Below are positions 28,138 through 37,027 of a DNA stretch of 64,000 bases, one piece after another. The position numbers and the translations under genes were made by a program. The stretch is from Streptomyces asiaticus (lineage in GTDB: Bacteria > Actinomycetota > Actinomycetes > Streptomycetales > Streptomycetaceae), in assembly GCF_018138715.1 (NCBI RefSeq), contig NZ_JAGSHX010000006.1, positions 5,270,001 through 5,334,000 of the forward strand, read 5' to 3'. Within the stretch, counting starts at the first letter, position 1. Every line of letters starts with the position of its first letter. Below the pieces are notes generated by a model that was given only the letters and a program-made list of their open reading frames with translations, was not told where the DNA came from and ran no database searches.

Positions 28138-28704
28138 CTAGGGGACGACGACCACCTTCATGTTCGGCTGCGCGAACTCCCACATCGCCGTACCGTCCGC
28201 CCGGCTCTCCCGGACGGCCCCGGTCCGCTTGCGCGCGTTCGGGTCCGGCATCGACCCGTCCACCGCCGCGCTGAAACCGAACACGACCCCCCCTTCCGAG
28301 TGGAAGACGACGACGTGCTCGACCTGCACTCCGTCCGAGCCGACCCCGCCCTTGTTGCGCGAGGTCACCGTGTAGGTCCCCGGGTCGGGGCTGGCCGGGC
28401 TGGGGCCCACCTCGAAGGTGCGGTCGGCCTTGCCGTCGGCGCCGACCAGCCAGACCCGCTTGTCGCCGAGGGCGTAGACGACCCGTACGCCGGTGCCGGA
28501 GCGGGCCGGGAGGGCGGTGGACTTCTTCTTCGACCCCGCGTCGTCCTTGTCCTTCTTCTTGGACTCGGCGGAGTGCGACCCGGGCCGGGCCTGGGTCGGA
28601 TGGTCGGGCGCGGTCGCGGCGGCCTGGTAACCGAGGAACCCGACGACGCCCAGCGCGGCGGCGGTGAGTACGGCCACAGCTGGCCCGGTACTGCTCCTTG
28701 GCAC
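28138..28704 (-). CDS. Secreted/membrane-anchored protein, L,D-transpeptidase-like fold possible
   Basis: 188 residues. N-terminal hydrophobic anchor (AVAVLTAAALGVVGFLGYQAA), a Lys/Ser-rich linker, then a domain of about 120 residues: VVYALGDKRVWLVGADGKADRTFEV, PDPGTYTVTSRN, EHVVVFHSEGGVVFGF, and RESRADGTAMWEFAQPNMKVVVV. The layout resembles YkuD L,D-transpeptidases, but the SHGC catalytic motif is absent (the corresponding part reads TGAVRESRAD). It is therefore either a non-catalytic relative or an unrelated family. GTG start with GGAGAGGGAAG upstream. Confidence 0.65.
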   Translation of the reverse strand: MPRSSTGPAVAVLTAAALGVVGFLGYQAAATAPDHPTQARPGSHSAESKKKDKDDAGSKKKSTALPARSGTGVRVVYALGDKRVWLVGADGKADRTFEVGPSPASPDPGTYTVTSRNKGGVGSDGVQVEHVVVFHSEGGVVFGFSAAVDGSMPDPNARKRTGAVRESRADGTAMWEFAQPNMKVVVVP

Positions 28705-28878
28705 GGCGGCTTCCCTCTCCTGCGGTCAGTACGTGCTGACGGCCCGTACACAGTTACGGTGACGGTAGCACCGGCGCCCGCCGCCCGGCCGCGCTCCGGC
28801 CGTCCGGTCACCGGGCTGTTCCACCGTCGCTACGAAAGTACGAAAGAACGACCTCCCGGCGCGCCGTAGGCTGTTCTC

Positions 28879-29547
28879 GTGCTGTTGCTCGCTCTTGATA
28901 CCGCCACCCCCGCCGTGACCGTCGCCCTGCACGACGGCTCCGCGGTGATCGCCGAATCCGCCGACGTGGACGCCCGCCGCCACGGTGAGCTGTTGCTGCC
29001 CGCCGTCCACCGGACGCTGAAAGCGGCGGGCACCGAACTGGGCGCGGTGACGGAGATCGTCGTCGGCGCGGGCCCCGGCCCGTACACCGGACTGCGCGTG
29101 GGCCTGGTGACCGCGGCCACCTTCGGGTCGGCCCTCGGCGTCCCCGTCCACGGGCTGTGCACGCTGGACGGGATCGCGTACGCCGCCGGGCAGGCCGGTC
29201 TGGAGGGCCCCTTCGTCGTGGCCACGGACGCGCGGCGCAAGGAGGTCTACTGGGCGCGTTACGACGACGCCCGCACCCGCGTCACCGAGCCCGCCGTCGA
29301 CCACCCCGCCGATCTCGCCGAGCGGGTGGCCGGGCTGCCCGCGGTCGGCGCGGGCGCGCTGCTCTACCCGGCGGCCTTCGCCGACGTACCGCCCGGGATG
29401 CCGGAGTACCAGTCGGCCGGGGCGCTCGCCTCGCTCGCCGCCGAGAAGCTGGCGCGCGGCGAGGAGCTGCCGCCGCCCCGGCCGCTGTATCTGCGCCGCC
29501 CCGACGCGAAGGTGCCCGCCAACTACAAGGTGGTCACCCCGAAGTGA
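28879..29547 (+). CDS. tsaB: tRNA t6A synthesis protein TsaB
   Basis: 222 residues, actin-like fold without catalytic activity of its own. It opens LLLALDTATPAVTVAL, with HGELLLPAVHRTL and GAGPGPYTGLRVGLVTAATFG typical of TsaB. It binds TsaD and TsaE. GTG start; TAGGCT 6 bp upstream suggests leaderless transcription. It is the first gene of the overlapping run tsaB-rimI-tsaD-87-aa protein. Confidence 0.95.
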   Translation: MLLLALDTATPAVTVALHDGSAVIAESADVDARRHGELLLPAVHRTLKAAGTELGAVTEIVVGAGPGPYTGLRVGLVTAATFGSALGVPVHGLCTLDGIAYAAGQAGLEGPFVVATDARRKEVYWARYDDARTRVTEPAVDHPADLAERVAGLPAVGAGALLYPAAFADVPPGMPEYQSAGALASLAAEKLARGEELPPPRPLYLRRPDAKVPANYKVVTPK

Positions 29548-30281
29548 CCGGCACCGGCACGACCGTGACCCTGCGCGAGATGCGCTGGTGGGACCTGGAG
29601 CGGGTGATGGAGCTCGAGGAGGAGCTGTTCCCCGAGGACGCCTGGTCGCGGGGGATGTTCTGGTCCGAGCTCGCGCATGCCCGGGGCCGGGGCGCCACCC
29701 GTCACTATGTGGTGGCGGAGGAGGGGACCCGGCTGGCCGGGTACGCCGGGCTCGCGGTCGTCGACCGCACCGGCGACGTCCAGACCATCGCCGCCGCCCG
29801 CGACCACTGGGGCACCGGCCTCGGCGCCCGCCTCCTCACCGACCTCCTTACGGCCGCCACCGCCTTCGGGTGCCGTGAGGTGCTGCTGGAGGTGCGGGTG
29901 GACAACGCCCGCGCGCAGCGGCTGTACGAGCGCTTCGGCTTCGAGCCCATCGGCATACGCAAGGGCTACTACCAGCCCGGCAATGTGGACGCCCTGGTCA
30001 TGCGGCTGGCCGACCCGGCGACGGCGAGCGCGGCGACGGCGAACACCGGCGCGATCGCGAACGGCGAGCCCGGCGAGCCCGGCGCGTCCGCTACGACCAC
30101 AGCGTCTGCCACGACCACAGCGTCGGCCGCGACCACAGCGTCGGCCGCGACCACAGCGTCGGCCGCGACCACAGCGTCCACCGCGCACACGGCCGACCCC
30201 GCCAACCCCGCTGACCCCGCGAACCCCGCGCACCCCGCGCACCCCGCGACCTCAGTACAAGGAACCGAGACCCATGGCTGA
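29544..30281 (+). CDS. rimI: Ribosomal-protein-alanine N-acetyltransferase with repeat tail
   Basis: 245 residues against about 150-170 for usual RimI. Residues 1-155 are a full GNAT domain: [37 protein letters not shown] with the acetyl-CoA loop, [20 protein letters not shown], and [16 protein letters not shown]. It acetylates the N-terminus of ribosomal protein S18. From about residue 160 the protein is a low-complexity Ala/Thr/Ser then Pro/Ala/Asn tail. Six 18-bp units at 30084-30191 encode the Ala/Thr/Ser part. GTG start overlaps the tsaB stop; the tail overlaps the tsaD start by 8 bp. Confidence 0.93.
   Translation: MTGTGTTVTLREMRWWDLERVMELEEELFPEDAWSRGMFWSELAHARGRGATRHYVVAEEGTRLAGYAGLAVVDRTGDVQTIAAARDHWGTGLGARLLTDLLTAATAFGCREVLLEVRVDNARAQRLYERFGFEPIGIRKGYYQPGNVDALVMRLADPATASAATANTGAIANGEPGEPGASATTTASATTTASAATTASAATTASAATTASTAHTADPANPADPANPAHPAHPATSVQGTETHG
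30084..30191 (+). repeat. 18-bp tandem repeat inside rimI
   Basis: Six units of 18 bp. Units 3-5 are identical (GCGTCGGCCGCGACCACA) and the outer units diverge. The period is a multiple of three, so the reading frame of the rimI tail is kept. Confidence 0.9.
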
Positions 30282-31374
30282 CGAACCCCTCGTCCTCGGC
30301 ATCGAGACCTCCTGCGACGAGACCGGCGTCGGCATCGTCCGCGGCCACACCCTCCTCGCCGACGCCGTCGCCTCCAGCGTGGACGAGCACGCCCGCTTCG
30401 GCGGCGTCGTCCCCGAGGTCGCCAGCCGCGCCCATCTGGAGGCGATGGTCCCCACGATCCAGCGCGCCCTGAAGGAGGCCGGGGTCGCCGCCTCCGACCT
30501 CGACGGCATCGCCGTCACCGCGGGCCCCGGGCTCGCGGGCGCGCTGCTGGTCGGCGTCTCGGCCGCCAAGGCGTACGCCTACGCGCTCGGCAAGCCGCTC
30601 TACGGCGTCAACCACCTCGCCTCCCACATCTGCGTCGACCAGCTGGAGCACGGTCCGCTGCCCGAGCCGACGATGGCGCTGCTGGTGAGCGGCGGCCACT
30701 CCTCGCTGCTCCTCGCGCCCGACATCACCGCCGACGTCCGCCCGCTGGGCTCGACCATCGACGACGCGGCGGGCGAGGCGTTCGACAAGATCGCCCGGGT
30801 GCTGAACCTGGGTTTCCCGGGCGGCCCCGTCATCGACCGCATCGCCCGCGAGGGCGACCCGGACGCGATCGCCTTCCCGCGCGGGCTGACCGGTCCGCGG
30901 GACGCCGCGTACGACTTCTCCTTCTCCGGGCTGAAGACCGCCGTCGCCCGCTGGATCGAGGCGAAGCGGGCGGCGGGCGAGGAGGTCCCGATCGCCGATG
31001 TCTCGGCTTCCTTCCAGGAGGCGGTCGTGGACGTGCTGACCCGCAAGGCCGTCCGCGCCTGCAAGGACGAGGGCGTGGAGCACCTGATGATCGGCGGCGG
31101 CGTCGCCGCCAACTCCCGGCTGCGGGCGATGGCCGAACGCCGCTGCGAGGACGCGGGCCTCACCCTGCGGGTACCGCGGCCGAAGCTGTGCACGGACAAC
31201 GGGGCGATGGTCGCGGCGCTCGGCGCGGAGATGGTGGCGCGGGGGCGGTCGGCCTCGGCGTGGGACCTGTCGGCCGACTCGTCCCTCCCGGTGACGGACC
31301 CGCATGTCCCGGCGCCCGCCGGGCACACCCACGACCATGTGCACGAGCTGAGCCGGAAGAACCTGTACGCATGA
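30274..31374 (+). CDS. tsaD: tRNA threonylcarbamoyladenosine transferase TsaD
   Basis: Catalytic subunit that transfers threonylcarbamoyl to A37 of tRNA. 366 residues. [15 protein letters not shown] at the nucleotide-binding start; the metal-binding histidines lie in [33 protein letters not shown] and [13 protein letters not shown] are typical. ATG 30274 overlaps the end of rimI. The C-terminus has an added His-rich stretch ([12 protein letters not shown]). Coupled to the 87-aa gene by overlap. Confidence 0.96.
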   Translation: MADEPLVLGIETSCDETGVGIVRGHTLLADAVASSVDEHARFGGVVPEVASRAHLEAMVPTIQRALKEAGVAASDLDGIAVTAGPGLAGALLVGVSAAKAYAYALGKPLYGVNHLASHICVDQLEHGPLPEPTMALLVSGGHSSLLLAPDITADVRPLGSTIDDAAGEAFDKIARVLNLGFPGGPVIDRIAREGDPDAIAFPRGLTGPRDAAYDFSFSGLKTAVARWIEAKRAAGEEVPIADVSASFQEAVVDVLTRKAVRACKDEGVEHLMIGGGVAANSRLRAMAERRCEDAGLTLRVPRPKLCTDNGAMVAALGAEMVARGRSASAWDLSADSSLPVTDPHVPAPAGHTHDHVHELSRKNLYA

Positions 31375-31634
31375 CGGTCGCGTTGATGTGGGAAGCCCGG
31401 GCCGTGGCCGGAAAGGGCGAGGAACTCCTGACCTGGGCTCGGCACCAGCCCCTCGACCCGCCCCCGCTCCGCCGCGAAACCTTCCGTGCCCCCGAGGACC
31501 GCGTCCTCGTCATCACCTGGTGGGACGGCGCCTACGACACGCAGGGCCTGCCGGAGCTCCCCGAGCCGGGGGAGGACTTGGTACGGCGGGCGGTGCACCG
31601 CTGGCGCTTCGAGGCGGTAGCGGACGGGGGCTAG
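31371..31634 (+). CDS. Small protein of unknown function after tsaD
   Basis: 87 residues, ATGA overlap with the tsaD stop. The sequence ([41 protein letters not shown]) has the strand-helix-strand look of a dimeric alpha-beta barrel, as in small monooxygenase-like proteins. This is only a pattern impression. It appears to be the last gene of the tsaB operon and is followed by a long repeat region. Confidence 0.7.
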   Translation: MTVALMWEARAVAGKGEELLTWARHQPLDPPPLRRETFRAPEDRVLVITWWDGAYDTQGLPELPEPGEDLVRRAVHRWRFEAVADGG

Positions 31635-31748
31635 GGGATGCCCGGCGCATCGTGCCGCCTGCGGCGAGCTTCTCCCCTCCCCGCCCCTTCCCGACACCTG
31701 TCGATATGCGGCTCCGCCGCGTGGGGGCTCCGCCCTGGATCCCGGGCC

Positions 31749-32253
31749 GGGGCTCTGCCTCAGGCCTTGGGGCAGGGCTCCGCGCCAGGCCTTGGGCCGG
31801 CATTCCGCCTCAGGCCTTGGGCTGGGGCTCGGCTCCAGGCATTGGACCGGGACTCTGCCTCAGACCCCGAAGCCGGGACTCTGCCTCAGACGCCGAGGCC
31901 GAGGTTCTGCCTCAGGCCCCGAGGCATGGACTCTGCCTCAGGCCCCGAGGCTGGGGCTCCGCGCCAGGCCCCGAGGCATGGACTCTGCCTCAGGCCCCGA
32001 GGCTGGGGCTCCGCGCCAGGCCCCGGGCCGGGACTCTGCCTCAGGCCCCGAGGCTGGGGCTCCGCCTCAGGCCCCGAGGCATGGACTCTGCCTCAGGCCC
32101 CGAGGCCGGGGCTCCGCCTCAGGCCCCGAGGCATGGACTCTGCCTCAGGCCCCGAGGCCGGGGCTCCGCGCCAGGCCCCGGGCCGGGACTCTGCCTCAGG
32201 CCCCGAGGCCGGGGCTCCGCGCCAGGCCCCGGGCCGGGACTCCGCCTTAGCCC
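31749..32253. repeat. 26-bp-period minisatellite
   Basis: About 19-20 head-to-tail units of 25-26 bp. The core is GCCTCAGGCCCCGAGGC, itself a 5-bp stem with a 7-nt loop, joined by alternating linkers (CTCTGC or CTCCGCG before it, ATGGA or TGGGG after it). The left units are the most diverged and the central and right units nearly exact. The period is not a multiple of three, so the open frames reading through it in all three phases are artefacts. The 757-bp gap 31635-32391 holds no credible gene. Confidence 0.85.
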
Positions 32254-32262
32254 CCGGGGTCC

Positions 32263-32347
32263 AGGGGCGGAGCCCCTGTCACGCGGCGGAGCCGCGAATC
32301 GATGCTGCGGGGAGGGGGGAAGCCGCGATATGCGGCTCCGCCGCGTG
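32263..32347. terminator. Inverted repeats between convergent genes
   Basis: AGGGGC-GGA-GCCCCT (32263-32277) forms a small hairpin. Then a 16-bp perfect inverted repeat, CACGCGGCGGAGCCGC at 32280-32295 with its complement at 32332-32347, encloses 36 nt. These are two opposed copies of the dispersed CACGCGGCGGAGCCGC family. They probably serve as the transcription stop for both the tsaB operon side and the SARP gene. Confidence 0.6.
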
Positions 32348-32391
32348 GTCCGGCGGACACCCCGTAGCGGTAGCGGCACTCGGCCGTGCCG

Positions 32392-34863
32392 CTACCGCAG
32401 GGCCTCGGCGAGATCGGTCAGGTGCCGGGAGACCGGGCCGACGGTGAGCAGGCCGCTGCCCGCCCCGGCAAGCTCGGCCGCCGCGGGGGCCAGCGCTGCG
32501 TGGGCGCGGGCGATCGTCTCCTGGTCGCCGACGGCGATGGCCGCCCGCCCGGTGAGACACCACAGGGCCTCCAGCAGCAGATCGCGGGGCGGCTCCGGGA
32601 CCGCGCGCAGCGCCGCCGCGGCCTCGGCGTGGCGGTCCCGGGCGAGCAGCACCAGCGGACGGGCCCAGGGCGCGTACGGCCCCCAGTCGAGGGCCGCGTC
32701 GGTCGGGGCGGGGCGCCCCCGCTCCACGCGCAGACAGAGCAGCGCGAGCGGCAGCAGACCGCGCTCCAGGCCGGGCATCCCGGCGCCGTCCAGCCGCGCG
32801 GCGGCGTCCCGGTAGGCCGCCTCGACCGCGGCCTCGTCCGCCCGTCCCGTCGCGGCCAGCCGCAGCGCCCGGTACCACGCGGTGAACACCCCCACCAACG
32901 GCCGCTCATGGCGCTCGCCCAGACGCTCGGCGGCGGCCGCGTGCCGGTCGGCCGCCGCGAAGTCGCCGAACGCGCCGCGGGCCTGGAGCCGGATGAGATG
33001 GCCGAGCACCTCGAAGGCGACCAGCCCGTGCCGCGCCGCGAGGGCGATCAGCTCGGTCCCGGTGGCGTCCCGGCGCGGCGCCAGCCCCGCGCGTTCGAAG
33101 CTCTGCATGAAGACGCCGTTCAGCGCGAACGCCAGCAGCCCGGGATCGTCCAGCCGCCGAGCGATCTCCTCAGCCTGCCGAGCCGCCCACCGCCCCCGCT
33201 CGTACCGTCCACCCCGCGACTCCACGGCGATCGTCGCCAACAGCCGGGCACGAATCGCGTCATGACGCGTGGCCGCGCCGTCCGCCGTCCCGCGCCCGAA
33301 CGTCCTGTGGCCGGGCGCGCCACGGTCGTCTCCTCCGGGAGCGGAACTCCCGCGCCCGACGGCCTCGCGGCCGGAGGCCCAGTGGTCGGCCACAGGACGT
33401 TCGGGCGCCCCGTGCCCGGCCACGGCGTGCCCGGCCGCGCCGTGGCCGAAGGCACCGCGGCGGGATGCCCCCTGGCCAGGGGGCACATGAGCGGTTGCCT
33501 CGTGGTCAGGTGCCTCGTGGTCAGGTGCCTCGTGGCCGAGGCCCTCGTATCCGGGCACCGCACGCCCGGTCGCGCCGGGGCCGGACGCCCCGTGCCCGGA
33601 CGCCCCGTGCCCGGTTGTCTCGTGACCCGATGCCTCGTGCCCGGAGGGCCCCTCGCCGGGGGAGGACCCCTCGCCGGGGGAGGACCCCTCGCCGGGGGCC
33701 TGGCGGCCGGGCTCCCTGCGGCCGGGGGGCTCAAGGTCAGGGACCTCGTCATCGGGCGCCCCGAAATCGGCCGCGAGCGCGGCCAGCGTGCGTTCGGCCG
33801 CGGCCACGATCGATGCCGCCTGTTGCGGGTCGTCCAGGCGGGTCCAGATCGCGGGGACGTCGTAGGCGCCGATGACTCGGGCGGTCAGTTCGGGGTCGCC
33901 CAGTTCTTCCGCGGCCGCGACGGCCGCCACGCGTTGTCGGCGGGCCGTCAGCAGGCCGCCGCCACCGGTCATCGAGAGGTCGCGGAGCAGGGCGGCCGTC
34001 GACTCGAGCCGGGTCCGGGCGCCGGAGGCCACGGTGCGGTCGTACGCGGCGGTCGTGTCCGCCCACACCTGGGCCGCCGCGCCGCCCCGCGTCGCGGTGG
34101 GGTCGAGGTGGGGCGCCTGGCCGAGGATGTCCGTCTCCAGGCGGCGCAGCTCCGGGCCGGGGTCCACGCCCAGTTGCTCGACCAGCAGCGTGCGGGCCCG
34201 GCGCAGTACCGCCAGCGCGTCGCCCTGGCGGCCGGTGCGGTACAGCGCGAGGGCCAGTGCCCGCCAGGCGCCCTCGCGCCAGGGGTGCTCGGCCAGGTGC
34301 GCCTCCAGGTCCGGCACCGCCTCGGCGGCCCGGCCCAGCGCCAGCCGGGCCTCCGCCTGCCGCTCGACGGCGTGCAGCCGCAGCTCCGCCAGCCGGGAGC
34401 GCTCGCCCCGGGCCCAGCCCTCGTCGGCGAACTCCGCGTACGCGGGCCCGCGCCACCGGCTCAGCGCCTCCTCCAGCCGGGGCAGCGCGCCGTCCGGCGG
34501 CAGGGTCGCGGCGGCGGACACGTCCTGTTCGAAGCGCCAGGCGTCCACCGCGTCCGGGTCGGCCCGCAGCGCGTACCCGGGGCCCTCGGTGACCAGCAGC
34601 CGGGCCGGGGTGCGCGGCGGGCGCTGCGGCTCCAGCGCGCGGCGCAGCGCGGCCACGAACGTACGCACCGCGCCCACCGCTCCGGGCGGCGGTTCCGCCC
34701 ACAGGTCCTCGATCAGCCGGGAGACGGGTACGACGCGGCGACGGGCGACGATCAGCCGGGCCAGCACCGCGCGGTGCCGTGGCCCCTTGAGCGCGATCGC
34801 GCGCCCGTCGGTGTCCGCGTCCCAGGCCACCACCGGCCCCAGCACCCCGAAACCGACCCGCAT
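32392..34863 (-). CDS. SARP-family transcriptional regulator with repeat insert
   Basis: 823 residues from ATG 34863 (RVGFGVLGPVVAWD). Winged-helix DNA-binding domain at about 1-95 (KGPRHRAVLARLIVARRRVVP, RLIEDLWAEPPPGAVGAVRT). Bacterial transcriptional activation domain at about 100-245 (RLALGRAAEAVPDLEAHLAE, ALALYRTGRQGDALAVLRRA). Helical repeats follow, without an NB-ARC ATPase. Residues about 375-525 are a low-complexity insert of Gly-His-Glu/Gly-Ala-Ser pentapeptides. SARPs activate secondary metabolism genes by binding direct repeats. Here the only divergent neighbour is a hydrolase; no biosynthetic cluster is visible. Confidence 0.85.
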   Translation of the reverse strand: MRVGFGVLGPVVAWDADTDGRAIALKGPRHRAVLARLIVARRRVVPVSRLIEDLWAEPPPGAVGAVRTFVAALRRALEPQRPPRTPARLLVTEGPGYALRADPDAVDAWRFEQDVSAAATLPPDGALPRLEEALSRWRGPAYAEFADEGWARGERSRLAELRLHAVERQAEARLALGRAAEAVPDLEAHLAEHPWREGAWRALALALYRTGRQGDALAVLRRARTLLVEQLGVDPGPELRRLETDILGQAPHLDPTATRGGAAAQVWADTTAAYDRTVASGARTRLESTAALLRDLSMTGGGGLLTARRQRVAAVAAAEELGDPELTARVIGAYDVPAIWTRLDDPQQAASIVAAAERTLAALAADFGAPDDEVPDLEPPGRREPGRQAPGEGSSPGEGSSPGEGPSGHEASGHETTGHGASGHGASGPGATGRAVPGYEGLGHEAPDHEAPDHEATAHVPPGQGASRRGAFGHGAAGHAVAGHGAPERPVADHWASGREAVGRGSSAPGGDDRGAPGHRTFGRGTADGAATRHDAIRARLLATIAVESRGGRYERGRWAARQAEEIARRLDDPGLLAFALNGVFMQSFERAGLAPRRDATGTELIALAARHGLVAFEVLGHLIRLQARGAFGDFAAADRHAAAAERLGERHERPLVGVFTAWYRALRLAATGRADEAAVEAAYRDAAARLDGAGMPGLERGLLPLALLCLRVERGRPAPTDAALDWGPYAPWARPLVLLARDRHAEAAAALRAVPEPPRDLLLEALWCLTGRAAIAVGDQETIARAHAALAPAAAELAGAGSGLLTVGPVSRHLTDLAEALR

Positions 34864-34947
34864 GCGGTCACCGTAGCGCGCTGATCGGATGCTCATCCGC
34901 ACCCGGCAGGCTGACAGCCATCTCGTCAGTCACTTACTCACTTACTT

Positions 34948-35038
34948 CGTCCAGTCGCCCGGACGCCCGTCGTCCAGTCGCCCGGACGCCCGTCGTCCGG
35001 TCGTCCGGACGCCCGTCGTCCGGTCGTCCGGACGCTCC
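34948..35038. repeat. Four 23-bp direct repeats in the SARP/hydrolase promoter gap
   Basis: Four units of 23 bp (34948, 34971, 34994, 35017; the last is 22 bp), each made of sub-repeats CGTCCGGT, CGTCCGGA and CGCCCGT or close variants. Just before them is a perfect 8-bp duplication of TCACTTAC (34930-34945). Short direct repeats are the usual SARP target, so this may be the operator of the divergent pair. Confidence 0.75.
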
Positions 35039-35057
35039 ACAGAAAGCGCGCTCACCC

Positions 35058-35951
35058 ATGGCCCCTGTCATTCCCGGCTTCGACTACCGCCGCGTCCCCG
35101 TCGCCGACGGCGTGTCCCTGAACGTGGCCGTCGCGGGCTCGGGCAGCCCCGTCGTCCTGCTGCACGGCTTCCCGCAGACCCACCTCATGTGGCGGCACGT
35201 GGCCGCCGACCTCGCGGCCGATCACACCGTGATCTGCCCCGACCTGCGCGGCTACGGCGCCAGCGACAAACCGTCCGCCAATGCCGGCACCGACGCCGAC
35301 CCCGCCGCCTACGCCAAGCGCACCATGGCCGCCGACATCGTCGCCCTGGCCCGCGCCCTCGGGCATGAGCGCTTCGCGCTCGCCGGTCATGACCGCGGCG
35401 CCCTGGTCGCCTTCCGGGCGGGCCTCGACCACCCCGCGACGATCACCCATCTCGCCTGCCTGGACGTGCTGCCGACCCTCGACATGTGGGACGTACTGCA
35501 CGGCACCACCGCCGCCGTCGGCTTCCACCTCTTTCTGATGGCCCAGCCCCCGGGGCTGCCCGAGCGGATGATCGCCGCCTGCTCCGACGACTTCTTCGGC
35601 CACTTCCTCGACCTGTGGGCGGGCGACCCGCGGGCCATCCCCGCCGAGGTCCGTACCGCCTATCTGGACGCCTGCCGCGCCGCGGTGCCGTCGATCGTGG
35701 CCGACTACCGCGCCTCCGCCGGTGTCGATGTCGACCACGACCGGGCCGACCGGGACGGCGGACGCCGGCTGACGATGCCGCTCACCGTCATCCAGCAGGA
35801 CTGGGGCGCGGCCCTCGGCTATGACGCGGCGGCGCTGTGGCGCGCCTGGGCCGACGACCTGGATCACCGCACCGTCGGCTACGGCCACTTCATGGCCGAG
35901 GAGGCACCCGCCGACATCGCCAAGGCGCTGCGGGAGCTCCTCACCCGCTAG
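35058..35951 (+). CDS. Alpha/beta hydrolase, haloacetate-dehalogenase-like
   Basis: 297 residues. The fold matches fluoroacetate/haloacetate dehalogenases: LLHGFPQTHLMWR, CPDLRGYGASDKP, nucleophile Asp112 in AGHDRGALVAFR, and GYGHFMAEEAP with the catalytic His. Two residues important for dehalogenation differ. The second carboxylate-binding Arg (of HDRGAR) is Leu116, and the His-Trp halide pair is replaced (FHLFLMAQPP). True defluorinating activity is therefore doubtful. It is divergent from the SARP gene and probably its target. Confidence 0.8.
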   Translation: MAPVIPGFDYRRVPVADGVSLNVAVAGSGSPVVLLHGFPQTHLMWRHVAADLAADHTVICPDLRGYGASDKPSANAGTDADPAAYAKRTMAADIVALARALGHERFALAGHDRGALVAFRAGLDHPATITHLACLDVLPTLDMWDVLHGTTAAVGFHLFLMAQPPGLPERMIAACSDDFFGHFLDLWAGDPRAIPAEVRTAYLDACRAAVPSIVADYRASAGVDVDHDRADRDGGRRLTMPLTVIQQDWGAALGYDAAALWRAWADDLDHRTVGYGHFMAEEAPADIAKALRELLTR

Positions 35952-35957
35952 CGGACC

Positions 35958-36815
35958 CTATAGGTCCCCGGAGTAGTGGTCGGCGATCTCGTCGCTGGTC
36001 GTCACCCACACTCCGGGGTGGTTCACCACGTACTCCAGCGCCTGGTCCACGTATGTGTGCCGGAAGGGCTGATTGATCACGAACGGATGCAGCACGAGCG
36101 ACATCACCCGCCCGCTGTCGGCCGAGTCGGCGTAGAGCTGGTCGAGCTGGTCCTTGACGATCCGGACGAAGTCCGGCCCGCTGAGGCTCTTGCCGACGAA
36201 GAGCTGGATGTCGTTGACCTCGATCGAATACGGCACGCTCAGCATGCCCGGCACGTTCAGCCGGTACGGCTGGTCGTCGTTGGCCCAGTCCAGTACGTAC
36301 CGCAGCCCCAGCTCGGCCAGGAGTCCCGGGGTGCGGAAGGTCTCGGTCAGCGCGGGCCCGAGCCAGCCGCGCGGCCTGCGGCCGGTGGCCTTCTCGATGG
36401 TGCCGATCACCTCGGTGAGGTAGGCCCGCTCCTCCTCGGGGGACATGTCCGCCTGGAGGATCGAGTTGTTCCTGCCGTGCGCGGCCCACACCCAGTCCCG
36501 TTCCCGCCCGGCCCGGATGATCTGGGGGTAGCGCTCGGCGACATCGGAGTTGAGCATCACGCTCGCCCGCACCTGGTGCCGGTCCAGGCTCTCGATCAGC
36601 CGCCAGATCCCGACCCGGGGCCCGTAGTCCCGCCACCCGTAGTTCAGCGGATCGGGCGCCAGCGCCCGGGTGTCGGGGAAGATGCTGGTGGAGGGGCGGT
36701 CGATCGCGTAGTGCTCGACGTTCAGCCCGACGTAGAAGGCCACCCGGGCGCCACCGGGCCAGTGGATCGGGGCGCGTTCGACGATGGGACTGTAGTCGAA
36801 GAGCTGGTTGTCCAT
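35958..36815 (-). CDS. Polysaccharide deacetylase-family hydrolase (PuuE-like)
   Basis: 285 residues, close to the NodB-type proteins annotated as allantoinase PuuE or peptidoglycan deacetylase. IHWPGGARVAFYVGLNVEHY, NYGWRDYGPRVGIWRLIESL, SVMLNSDVAERYP, WAAHGRNNSIL, FRTPGLLAELGLRYVLDW and SLVLHPFVINQPFRH are conserved family blocks. No signal peptide, so cytoplasmic. Likely hydrolyses C-N bonds of a purine breakdown product or a similar amide. It ends 6 bp from the convergent hydrolase gene. Confidence 0.8.
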   Translation of the reverse strand: MDNQLFDYSPIVERAPIHWPGGARVAFYVGLNVEHYAIDRPSTSIFPDTRALAPDPLNYGWRDYGPRVGIWRLIESLDRHQVRASVMLNSDVAERYPQIIRAGRERDWVWAAHGRNNSILQADMSPEEERAYLTEVIGTIEKATGRRPRGWLGPALTETFRTPGLLAELGLRYVLDWANDDQPYRLNVPGMLSVPYSIEVNDIQLFVGKSLSGPDFVRIVKDQLDQLYADSADSGRVMSLVLHPFVINQPFRHTYVDQALEYVVNHPGVWVTTSDEIADHYSGDL

Positions 36816-37027
36816 CAGGGCTCACCTCATCTGTACGGCTCAGCTGTACGGCGGTTCGGCACCGCTCGATGGACATCGTGAAACCCTCACACAAATGAGA
36901 AGGTCAAGTGGCCTGCCCTCGTGAGCTGAGAGACTGCGTCGGCGTACACCACAGTGCCCCGCGTGCCATGAGCGCCCCGCGTGCCATGAGCGCCATGGGT
37001 GCCATGAGTGCCATGAGGAAGGACGCC

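Noticed and set aside
28879..31634. tRNA or other RNA genes in this window
   Set aside because: Scanning the gaps by eye found no cloverleaf or rRNA-like sequence; a covariance search would be needed to exclude small RNAs.
31749..32253. CRISPR array
   Set aside because: Units are contiguous with no unique spacers, and no cas genes are present.
31388..32815. Repetitive plus-strand proteins through the minisatellite
   Set aside because: All three frames are open because of composition, and the 26-bp period shifts frame; no ribosome site or conserved start.
32386..34884. Plus-strand frame opposite the SARP gene
   Set aside because: Shadow of the SARP coding sequence, whose winged-helix and BTAD motifs fix the minus strand as real.
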